From Ornithodoros turicata (taxonomy: Eukaryota; Arthropoda; Arachnida; Ixodida; Argasidae), in assembly GCF_037126465.1 (NCBI RefSeq), contig NW_026999351.1:1364001-1428000 (forward strand): DNA of 64,000 bases, in the 5' to 3' direction. This document shows positions 55,494 to 64,000 of the stretch, piece by piece. A program made the translations under genes and the position numbers. The notes under the pieces are model-generated. The model was not told the origin of the DNA, ran no database searches, and saw only the letters and a list, made by a program, of their open reading frames with translations. Within the stretch, counting starts at the first letter, position 1. Each line of letters begins with the position of its first letter.

Positions 55494-58400
55494 TTGCTGA
55501 CGAAATATCAGCTGGAGCGATTATCTGTCAATTTTATGTCTGTGATATTAGTATCCCTCTTTTTTATGTCCCAGCTTCGTGTCGCCACCTTAAATGTGCG
55601 TGCGTTTTGCAAACAGGCCAAACAGTTGGAAATTGTCAGCTGGGCGAAATTGGCCCACGTTGATATTCTACTGCTGCAGCAAACCAGGTCATTATCCGGA
55701 AGGTCCATTCAAATTCTAGAAACTTCACATGGAGTCAAAGCATTCTTCAGCTGTGGCTCGCCTCAGGGGGCTTGCACTGGCTTTCTCATATTTCCGTCCT
55801 TTCAGGGCTCCATCCGGTGGTTTGACATTGATACGGATTGGAGGGTGGTATCTTTGGAATCTCAGCTTGACGGTAAATCATTTCGAATTGTAAATATTTA
55901 TGCGCCTGTTACTTCGTAGTCAGCGATCGGAGACATTTGTTTTTGGCAGCCAAAACTTGATACTTGCTGGTGATTTTAATTGCAGGATCGACCGCCAACA
56001 CGGTAGACAGGCGTGCAGAGAGCTCGAACGCTTTGTAAGTGCCATTGGCTTAACGGACGCCTGGTCTCACGTTCATGGCGACAGATACGAATTCGCTTGG
56101 GTGAACCCCCGTGGCCATCACAGTCGGCTGGGTCGCTTCTATGTGTCTCCGGGAATACTAAATTCTGTCTCTGGGTGTAACACGGAACCGGCCGGGGACC
56201 TCACTGATAATCATGGAGTCGTTTTATCTTTGTCAGGGCTGAAGAATTTTCGCACCAGTCGCTGCATTTGGCGATTAAACCTGTCTTTGCTAGACGACCA
56301 CGAAATTGAAGAAGATATGCAACATTGGCTGTCGGAACAATGTTCCGCACCCGATTTTGGGCCCGATCACTGGGAGGCTTTGAAGCTGGGAGCCGCTGAT
56401 CGCTTTCGATGTTGGGGAAGACGGCGCGCGCGTGAACACCAGGAGTGTAGGAACACACTCAGGCAGGTCTTTGCTATTCTACGCCACCCTGGCTCTCGCA
56501 GCCATGACACTGCATCTGATATAGCAGATGTGCAGAGGCGCATGATGGCCATGAAAATGCGCTCCTGGCGCAATTTCGCAGCGCAGGGAAACGTCGAACG
56601 CTGGTGTCGGGAAGCATACTGATCCCACTTACTCCTCCTGCACTATGTGGCAGGAAACCCTGCCTCGTATATCGCCGTTGTCCGGTCGGCTGACGGCTCA
56701 CTTCTCACACAACCTGATGACATTCAAGCTGCAATGCGTGAGCATTGCGCGGCCCTTTATCAAGAGTCATCATCCAACGAGTCGGTGGTTAGCCCAGAGT
56801 GCCCACTCCAGGTGAAACAAATTGAGTTCGCAGACTCAGGGCCGCTCACGCGAAATGATCTTTTTGCCGCTGTTTCGTCAATACCGAACGCGAAGTGGCC
56901 TGGCATTGATGGCCTCCCAGTCGAGTTCAACAAACGTTTCTGGAGGGTAATTGGCGGTGCTTTAACTTGTATAGGTAATCAATGCTTGTCGCGAGATAGC
57001 AGGACCCAGATGCGTATCGACCCATAACACTTTTGACTTGCGACTACAAAATTCTAGCCAAGGCGCTTCTCCTACGTGTTTCGCCGCAGTTAGAGAAGGT
57101 CTTGCACCCATGTCAAGCCTGTTCGGTCCCTGGCAGCTCATCGGTACTCCACGGGATGGCCATCCGTGACACCATCCAGTGGTTAAACCTGAGGCAGCTA
57201 ACAGCGGTGTTGGCCTCGTTCGACCAGGCCAAAGCTTTTGACAGAGTGCGTCATTCGTATCTGTTTTCCATCCTTACAGCTTACGGCTTTCATGAAGCGT
57301 GGATTCGCTTTGTGGAAGTGTTGCAGCGTGGTGCGAAAAGCCTGCTCTCCGTTGCTGGTGGTCTATCGCGTCCGACTGAGGTTACGCGCGGTGTGCGCGA
57401 GGGCTGTCCCCTTTCTCCTGTATTGTACGCTGTTGCAGTCAACCCGCTCCTGGTTCGTTTAAGCTCCGTCCCTATCCTTCTCAGATTGCCTGGTGGTTGC
57501 CCCCCTGCCGTTTTCGCATATGCAGATGATATCTCTCTCAAGCTGCAAGGGGAAGCTTGCCTCGAACCCGTGCTGAAGGCTTTCGACGATTATGGTAAAG
57601 TGTCTGGCGCACAACTCAACAGGTCTAAGAGCGGTGCCCTTTACATTAATACAGAACCTTCCCGCGTCGCCCCCTATGGCGTACCCTCAAAGCCTCAAGT
57701 CAAAATCCTCGGTGTTGTCCTCGATGGTAGCGGGGTACCTCATGTAAACTGGCCTACAGTGTTTAAACGTTCCTCCGCCGTTCTCCGTGAACTGAAATCT
57801 GTAGACGTGTCCCCCACTTTCCGTGCGCGTTTCCTGGGCTTTTGGTACTACAGCCGTCTGTGGTTCCTCGCCGCCGTATGTCTGCCACCTACAGCCATTC
57901 GGGTCGCCATAACTCGCAACGCGTTCCGTTTCCTGTGGGCTGGTTCAGTTGAATGGGCCAGGACGTCACAGCTGGATCTCACGCGTGATCGGGGCGGTTT
58001 AGGCGTGCCGGCTATCACGGAGCGCTCTCTAGCACTGCAGATCCGGGCTCTCTTTGAGGCGCTTCACAATCCTGATCAGCCAGCGTGCGCTTTGGTGCAG
58101 TATTTCCTCGGCCATGCCGTCCGGTGGTTCACCGATATCACTGACAGCCGTCCCAGAGCAGCAGTTCCCTCCCCTCTTTTCACAGGTTGCATAGCTGTCA
58201 TCAGACGCGTACCCGAGATGTCACCAGACGGTGACGTCTCTCTTTGGGAAGTCAAGATTTCTACGCCGCGCTCATGGAGGCAGTGCTGGTTCCCTCCCTG
58301 CCTGATGGCGTGGGTAGTCCTTCCGGGAGCGCCTGGCGACGTATCACGGCTGGCTGGTTGGACGCTCGTCGAGTGAGTCTCCAGTGGAAGTTGGCTCACG

Positions 58401-58860
58401 GTGTCCTCCCGCTTCGTGAACGTTTACACCGCTTCCATATTTGTCGCACGAATCACTGCCCGTCTTGTGGCACCTCGGGGTCACCAGAGCACTGCTTCCT
58501 TCAGTGCCAGATTCCGCTGCTCCTGTGGAGCAGAGCGGATGTTGTTGTTGACCTTCCAAGAGTCGAATGGGCCACTGTAAGGTTCATGGAACCGTTGCCG
58601 GTTGCAGTAAGGGATCGGAAACACCTGGCGTGTTTGATTGCGGAAATAAATTTCCAAATTTGAATACGCCGGTGCCGGTTGGCCTTCGGTGGCCCCGACT
58701 GGGGGAGCGTAGGTTTGTTTCAGGCAGTTCGCACTGGACTACGGGCGCTGATCACCAGGGAACAGGCAGTGCTCGGCTCAGTCTAGTGCTCCCGTCACTG
58801 GCTCTGCTCCACTCGCATCTTCCGCTATGATCAAGGTGAGTGGCACATTCTGTTCTAGCC
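55494..58860 (+). pseudogene. L1/Tx1-like ORF2: endonuclease, RT, zinc finger, with several frameshifts
   Basis: Endonuclease start: QLRVATLNVRAFCKQAKQ, DILLLQQTRS, IVNIYAPV (frame to 55917). A deletion then shifts to LILAGDFNCRIDR, TDAWSHVHGDRYEFAWVNP, HHSRLGRFYVS and LTDNHGVVL. RT: KWPGIDGLPVEF, then after a stop near 57026 YKILAKALLLRVS, HPCQACSVPGS, ASFDQAKAFDRV, TRGVREGCPLSPVLYAVAV, FAYADDISLKL, GKVSGAQLNRSKSG (frame to 58376). The C-terminus has RLHRFHICRTNHCPSCG with EHCFLQC, then a TGA near 58662 and the tail to about 58860. Interruptions lie near 55917, 56622-56647, 57027, 58250 and 58662. The YADD catalytic box is intact. Confidence 0.9.
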
Positions 58861-59129
58861 AGTTTGCTAGACCTGTACTGTCCTCCGTCGCGACTCCCCC
58901 GTGTACCATAGATTGTTCGCGTGGTATGGCCCGTAGAAGCAGCAATCTCCCCGAAGAGCGTTATATTCTGCCTTTCAGCATAGTGCGCGTCTAGTGTAAA
59001 AGAGCCTACCTTCATAGGTAGCTCTCCTGCTTGATGACAATACATGTTCCAGTTGCACTTCTGCGTTTTTAGGGCGAAAGAGCTAATATTTTTCAAATGT
59101 GATGTGAGCAAGCTTTCGCTTGTCCTATC

Positions 59130-60393
59130 CTACGGTTGACGATCGATCGTGCAATTAAAATCACCAGCAAATATCAGGTTTTGGCTGCTCTCTAGGCAAT
59201 CAAAACCTGATACTTGCTGGTGATTTTAGTTTGATGGTCGACCGCCAACACTTTAGGCAGGAGTGCAGAGAACTGCAACGTTTATTAAGCGCCATTGGCT
59301 TAACTGACGCCTGGTCTCACGTTCATGGTGACAGATACGAATTCACTTGGGTTAACTCCCGTGGCCATCACACTCGGCTGGATCGCTTCTATGTGCTTCC
59401 GGGAATGCTGAGTTCTGTCTGTGGGTGGAACACGAATCCGGGCCGGGGACCTCACTGATCATCATGGGGTCGTTTTATCTCAGTCAGGGCTGAAGAGTTT
59501 TCGCTCCAGTCGCCCCATTTGGCGATTGAACGTGTCTTTGCTAGACGACCACGAAATTGAAGAAGGCATGCAACATTGGCTGTCGGAAAAATGTTCCGTA
59601 CCCGATTTTGGGTCCGATTACTGGGAGGCTTTGAATTGAATTGAATTGAAATTGAATTGAACAGTAATTGAAAGCAGAAAAGAGAGCAGAAAAGGAACAC
59701 GTCCGTTGGGTTCGAACTTCTTCTTCCCTCTACTACTCGTACTGGGGGTGAAGGAAAGACGCGTCTCTAGAGATGCGCAATGAACAAAATAAAGAAAAAA
59801 AAAGGTGTTCCTTCACGATTTTTTTGCGGACGATCTATCGAACGAATTTTTGTTCTGAAAACGGCTTTGGTATCAGGTGACCGAAGAGATCAGATATTCT
59901 CATTGGAACAACTTCGTAGCTTTTATAGTTAAAAAGTTAGAAAATTAATTACCGCTAATTAATTGACAAGGGGCGATAAAAAAGTATTTTTGAATAGATC
60001 ACATAACTGCCAAGTACGTACACTTGGCTCTATTTGTGTAGAGCATTCCGTTCTTTCTTTAGCCCCTGGCCCTTTTTCGGTGGGATACCCTGTATTTTCT
60101 TTTCTTCTCCGATTTGTTATGCTTATGTATGTGTATAAGTAACGGGCTCCTATTGTATTATAGCCCACTCCCCTCTGTAATGTATACCTTGAGGGTAAAA
60201 TAAAAATTAAATAAACAAATTTCCAGCCCAGCCGCTGATCGCTTTCGGCGTTGGGGTACACGGCGCGTGCGTGGACACAGGGAGTGTAGAGACGCACTCA
60301 GGCAGGTCTTAGGTATTCTACGCCACCCTGGCTCTTGCAGCCATGACACTGCATCTGATATCGTGGATGTGCATAGGCGCCTGATGGCTGTGG
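59130..60393 (+). pseudogene. L1/Tx1-like LINE fragment (endonuclease region) with an inverted 5' end
   Basis: 59205-59636 encodes LILAGDF, VDRQHFRQECRELQR, TDAWSHVHGDRYEFTWVNS and LDDHEIEEGMQHWLSEK, matching 55960-56390 of the long copy with one frameshift near 59450. At 60227 the same frame resumes (ADRFRRWGT...) up to 60393. At its left, 59130-59192 is the same element on the minus strand, overlapping the first ~60 bp of the plus-strand part. Confidence 0.88.
59637..60226. mobile_element. Unidentified ~590-bp insertion in the LINE fragment
   Basis: It interrupts the LINE frame after GGAGGCTTTGAA. The left edge is a TTGAA/ATTGA microsatellite (59634-59662), which could be the 3' tail of a minus-strand element. 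The right part contains GGGATACCCTGTATTTTC and AATAAAC. No coding region seen. Confidence 0.6.
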
Positions 60394-60587
60394 TGTTATC
60401 TGCTTGCACTGTCACCGAGCCTACGAGCGAGCTATCGCTATCATATCTTTTGTGCCCTTGACAGCTGGTGTTCGTATGTTTGGAAGAGCGAAAAAGGCTG
60501 CGCACGGGGAAATAAAGATTGATTCTTGGTCTGGCACTCATGTGGACTGTTACCCTGCTTTCCCGTCCTCGAGACGTTAACGCGACA
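60394..60587 (+). repeat. Probable 5' LTR of the Gypsy element, 194 bp
   Basis: Starts TGTTATC exactly where LINE homology ends and finishes CGCGACA. AATAAAG near 60512 could be the polyadenylation signal. The 3' LTR is not in the window, so the boundary rests on the TG...CA ends and the primer-site position. Confidence 0.65.
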
Positions 60588-60632
60588 TGATGTCAGAAGT
60601 GTCTGGGACAGCATTCCACCTAACATACCACA

Positions 60633-61430
60633 ATGGCAAAACAGTCAACGGCATCGACAGTTAGCTGTGCACCTTTCGCAGTACGACAGCCGGCATCATT
60701 CAGTTTTGACAATGCAGTGGAATGGGAAAGTTGGATCCAAGAATTTGAGAATTATCGCTAGGCCTCGGGACTTAGTGAACGGACGAGCGAAGCACAGGTT
60801 CGCACACTTCTCTACACCATGGGACGCCAGGCAAGAAATATTTTCAGTACATTTCAACTGTGGGAAGCTGACGCCAAGGACTACGAAAAGGTCAAAGAGA
60901 AATTCGACAAGCACATCCTCAAAGTAGAAAATGTCGTCTACGAAAGCTCTTGTTTCCATCGCCGTTCCCAAGAGCCGACGGAAACAGTTGACCAGTGCAT
61001 GACTTGTCTTCATACGATGGCGGACAGATGCAAGTTCGGCGACTTGAAGGAGAGGATGACAAGAGATAGACTTACTTTGGGTCCATCTCTTCAGATGGAC
61101 TCGGAAGCGACCGAGTCGTCAGCGCTGGCAAAAGCTCGACTAAGAGAAAGCATCCGTAAGCAGCAGCATGACCTACCCAGCGCAAACACAAGAAAGAGGT
61201 CTTCAGCCGATGCAAGACGTCGACAACGTCCACAAAAGGAAGTCTGCACGAGCTTCGCGCAGGCGGAAGTCGAGTCAAGACAGGAGCTTCAAAACTGCCT
61301 GCGTATGGTGTGGAGGACCAGCTCATGCTCGAGTATTGTGTCCTGCAAGATCGGCGACAAAGTTCAGTTGCTTTAAACGTGGGCACTTCGCCAGAGCCTG
61401 CAAGAAGAAGACTTCAGAAAGTCGTAAGCT
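60633..61430 (+). pseudogene. gag: Gypsy gag with in-frame stop and frameshift
   Basis: From ATG at 60633: VEWESWIQEFENYR, a TAG stop (about 60759-60761), then LLYTMGRQARNIF, DAKDYEKVKEKFDKHI and TVDQCMTCLHTMADRC, and FGDLKERMTRDRL. The frame shifts near 61170-61300 into the zinc knuckles CVWCGGPAHARVLC and FKRGHFARAC (the latter lacking its first knuckle cysteine). This structural protein would package element RNA. Clearly defective. Confidence 0.85.
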
Positions 61431-62645
61431 GATGGTTTTGACAGTTGCAAAGAATCCCGACACGTACTTCGTTGGAAGCCTGTCGCAAGTGCCACGAAAA
61501 GTGTCCGCAAAGTTTGTACAAGTTCTCATCAATGGCGTTGCGATAGAAGCAAAAGTGGACTCTGGCGCCGAAGTATGTGCAGTACCTGCTTCCTTTCAAG
61601 GGATTCCACAGCACCTTGTGGTGTCAAGAAAAGTGCTGAAAGGCCCGTCAGGCCAGATATCGCCGGTGATTGGGAAGTTCACGGCCGAGATAGCCTGGAA
61701 AGACAAGAAGTCTGAGCAATGTGTGTACGTGATTGACTCTTTGCACGTGCCATGGTTGGGACTACCAGCACAAGAAGCTTTGGGCATCGTAAGTTCGTAG
61801 AGTCTATAACGCCAGACAACGTGGCAAAGAAATACCCAGAACTACTTCATGGCCTTCGGACCGTAGAAGGGGAGCATACCATTCGCCTCAAGCAAGGTGC
61901 GACCCCGTATGCCCTGTACGCAGCAAGGAGGATACCCATACCCTTGAGTGCTACACTAAGACGAGAACTGGACAAAATGGAAACAAATGGAGCCACCCGA
62001 CCAGTAGAAGGGCCGACTGCTTGGTGTGCCGGGATTGTTTCGGTTGTAAAGCCATCGGGGGACTTCGAATCGGTGTCGAGCTGGCAACGCTCAGCGCTAG
62101 TGTTCTACGCGAACGGTACACGCTTCCAACGGTAGAAGAAACCCTAGGGCTACCCGGAAACGCAAGAGTATTTTCCAAGTTGGACGCCAACTCAGGCTTC
62201 TACCAGGTCAAGCTGTCGCCAGAAAGTCAGGAGCTGACTACGTTTATAACTTCCTTCTGTTTCACGCGGATGCATTTTCGCACAACGTCGGCTCCAGAAG
62301 ACTTTCAGAAGAAGAGGACCGAAGTACTCAGTGGATTGCCGGGAGTCGTCGACATGATGGATGATATACTTGTCTACGGCAACGACGCTGAGAAACATGA
62401 CAGAAATTTGCACAAGGTACTGCAACGAATCGCAGCAGCGGGAGTGACCTCAACGAAACAAAATGCATGTTCAAGACGAAATAAATCTCGTTTCTTAGAT
62501 ACGTCGTAAACGAAAAGGGCATCGGCCCGGATCAAAGTAAAGTTGAAGCGATACCGAAGCTCCAACCGCCAACAGATGTTTCCGGCGTCCGGAGAGTTAT
62601 TGGGATGGTCACATATATGAGCAGGTTCCTGCCTCACCTTGAAAA
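61431..62645 (+). pseudogene. pol: Gypsy protease and truncated reverse transcriptase
   Basis: Protease with VDSGAEVCAVP (D-S-G active site, about 61557), then SLHVPWLGLPAQEALG. A stop and shift precede HTIRLKQGATPYALYAARRI and TNGATRPVEGPTAWCAGIVSV. After a further shift follow RYTLPTVEETLG, FSKLDANSGFYQVKL, FITSFCF and the catalytic box MMDDILVYG (usually YVDD or MDD type). Near 62507 another shift gives the remains of the RT thumb, ending near SRFLPHL at 62645. Confidence 0.88.
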
Positions 62646-63187
62646 ATGAACTTTTACTTTCTACAGACTTCTTGTGTATGTTTTGTTTCCTAATTTGACA
62701 GGCTGCTGACTTTGACTTTTTGTTGAGTAAGGCAACAGACATTCCTGTTAACTGTGAATGTACAACCTGTTGCATGCATTTCTGTGTACTTCCTAGAAAT
62801 GTAGTCCACAGGTGTCTGTGTTGAAATTTTGTTGACATGCCAAATTCTTTGATTACACTCCGTAGTGGCAATAATGTTCAAATATGTTGTCACCTTGATA
62901 CTCCAATAAGTTTACAGTATCTGAGAATGAGACAGTAAGAAGCAGAATAATGCAGTAAGAAGCAAAATTTAATGTTGGCAGAGTTATATATGTGTTTACG
63001 TTGCTTGGCTTTAGCAATAATGCACTAAAAAATTAGTCATGCAAGACATCGCATAAATGGTGGATAGAGCAGCATAATGAACCTTGTGAAAGGTGCATGG
63101 TCAGGTAGCCTCAACAACAAGATTATCATGCAACGCACACAAGTATATTGACCCATCAATGGCCAAGGCAATGCATTTTTCGGCTTG
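62646..63187. other. Probable 3' flank of the EnSpm-like gene; nothing else recognised
   Basis: AT-rich, no coding region seen. No CACTA-type terminus was found here. Confidence 0.4.
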
Positions 63188-64000
63188 TCACGCATCAATC
63201 ACGAGAACTTCTTCAGATTGTTCGACACATGCAAAGCTGCCTATGCAGAAGTCATTGTGCAGAACATGAAGCAAAGTTTGCTTTGTCCGGAAAACTTGCA
63301 ATTTTAACATTACTGGAGCCGTTCTTGCTTCTACCGGAGCCGCACTTCTTTCCTCACAAACGTATATTTCCAAAATCTGTCCAAACCTCTCTCCAGCTCT
63401 GACATAAGAATTCGATCGCCGTTATTTATCCAATCGAGGAACACAAAAGGTGAACGGGCCACGCGTGAACTTTCTATAAAATAGCTTTCCATAGAGTACA
63501 ATATTACTAGTAGCAGGAATTTTCTTGTGGGGCTTGTGTGCCTTCAGTAACTCATGAAGCAGAGGCTTGGCACAACTTGAGTCACGGTGCACTGGGAGGT
63601 TCGACAATTTTCTTGATACGTTTTCCATAAGCAAATATCTTTGAGCAATTTGTTCCGCGGCGTAGCGTGTTCCATGTACCAGATTAAGCAGCCGGCCGTT
63701 CATGTTCTCGAACGTGAATGCGGAGTAGTTCCAGAAAGCTCCCCAGTCCTTCACACACTGCACTAAATGGATCATTAGGTGTGTGTTGTATTTCATGTGC
63801 TTTTTACCATACAACTTTTGATATTCCGTCAGGAAGGATCCCATGTGTTTTTGCAGGTCGGTCAGCTGTCCAAGAGGTACATCCTTTCTAAGTAGATGAT
63901 GCATGATACACACAAAACGGAGCCAGTTCCTGTAATACTTTCCCTTCGGTACCAGTGGTGAATAGTAAAGCAGAAAACTGCGCCACCCCGACGCTTTCCA
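63188..64000 (-). pseudogene. EnSpm/CACTA-like transposase, C-terminal part, runs off the window
   Basis: The minus strand is open from 64000 to 63425: WRSFLLYYSPLVPKGKYYRNW, QKLYGKKHMKYNTHLMIHL, DWGAFWNYSAFTFENMNGRL and NLVHGTRYAAEQIAQR. The Y-N-x-H-x-x-x-H-L and F-x-F-E-N-x-N-G-x-L blocks are the C-terminal signature of animal transposon proteins related to EnSpm/CACTA transposases. A TAA at 63424-63422 interrupts the frame, after which the same frame continues as SNSYVRAGERFGQI to a final stop at about 63188. The catalytic core lies beyond the window edge. This copy is probably dead because of the stop. Confidence 0.7.

Larger units (their letters stand above)
54640..59045 (+). mobile_element. 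L1/Tx1-like LINE, longest copy in the window
   Basis: A two-ORF LINE: 5' region, ORF1 (54813-55373), ORF2 with APE endonuclease, RT and a CCHC finger (55494-58860), and a 3' UTR with the hairpin CTACCTTCATAGGTAG (59006-59021) and the tail TGATGACAATACA. The PGS/PGR box after HPCQACSV, the SFDQAKAFDRV box and the lack of RNase H are as in L1/Tx1-type LINEs. Several frameshifts and stops make it dead. It is the reference for the other family members here: 6376-6910, 46745-51735 and 59130-60393. Confidence 0.9.
60394..62645 (+). mobile_element. Ty3/Gypsy LTR retrotransposon, 3' half missing
   Basis: A probable 5' LTR (60394-60587) is followed by a TGATGTCAGAAGT primer-site region, gag, CCHC knuckles, protease and the first half of RT. 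RNase H, integrase and 3' LTR are absent; at about 62645 the sequence changes abruptly. RT and gag motifs resemble the Mag-type lineage. It inserted into the L1/Tx1-like fragment 59130-60393. Several frameshifts and one stop codon. Confidence 0.85.

Overview
The window looks like a repeat-saturated stretch of a chelicerate genome, most likely a tick. This is inferred from three separate exons that each encode one six-cysteine Kunitz (BPTI-type) domain, from tRNA-derived SINEs of the kind known in ticks, and from a large load of Penelope-like, L1/Tx1-like, I-like, CR1-like, BEL/Pao and Gypsy retroelements. There are no operons, bacterial-type genes or CRISPR arrays. The only host-type coding sequence I can support is the Kunitz gene on the minus strand: exons at 20307-20480, 13472-13648 and 11898-12071, all with canonical splice sites and the same phase. 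Its first and last exons are not identified.

Layout. 1-5060 is a Penelope-like element with an inverted 5' piece, split by an I-like LINE that left a 12-bp target duplication. 5380-7000 holds a second Penelope relic with hammerhead-like sequence and an L1/Tx1-like RT fragment. 8.9-9.7 kb is a CR1/L2-type RT fragment. 11.9-20.5 kb is the Kunitz gene, whose large intron holds a SINE and a 2.7-kb inverted/direct repeat structure. 23.9-30.0 kb is a symmetric-looking block: a 41-bp minisatellite, a 4.5-kb transposon with about 0.86-kb inverted termini and a broken transposase, an I-like LINE 3' end, and a second 41-bp minisatellite inside a short TIR element. 30.3-31.1 kb is a GC-rich hAT-like element with an 8-bp duplication. 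33.25-38.87 kb is a complete BEL/Pao retrotransposon with identical 133-bp LTRs and a 5-bp duplication, but frameshifted genes. 41.8-44.1 kb is a minus-strand LINE interrupted by a 153-bp MITE. 46.7-51.7 kb is a pile-up of L1/Tx1-like copies and 3' ends, one split by a TTAA-flanked element. 52.3-53.7 kb is a TIR element carrying a Penelope foldback. 54.6-59.05 kb is the longest L1/Tx1-like copy. 59.1-60.4 kb is a copy with an inverted 5' end. 60.4-62.6 kb is a Gypsy element lacking its 3' half. 63.2-64.0 kb is the C-terminal part of an EnSpm/CACTA-like transposase running off the window.

How it fits together. The window is mainly a record of nested insertions, which gives relative ages: Penelope before I-like LINE; L1/Tx1-like copy before TTAA element; minus-strand LINE before 153-bp MITE; L1/Tx1-like copy before Gypsy. 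Almost every element ORF is broken. The BEL/Pao copy is the youngest by LTR identity. Most exact element edges outside the cases with target duplications are approximate, because they were read by eye.
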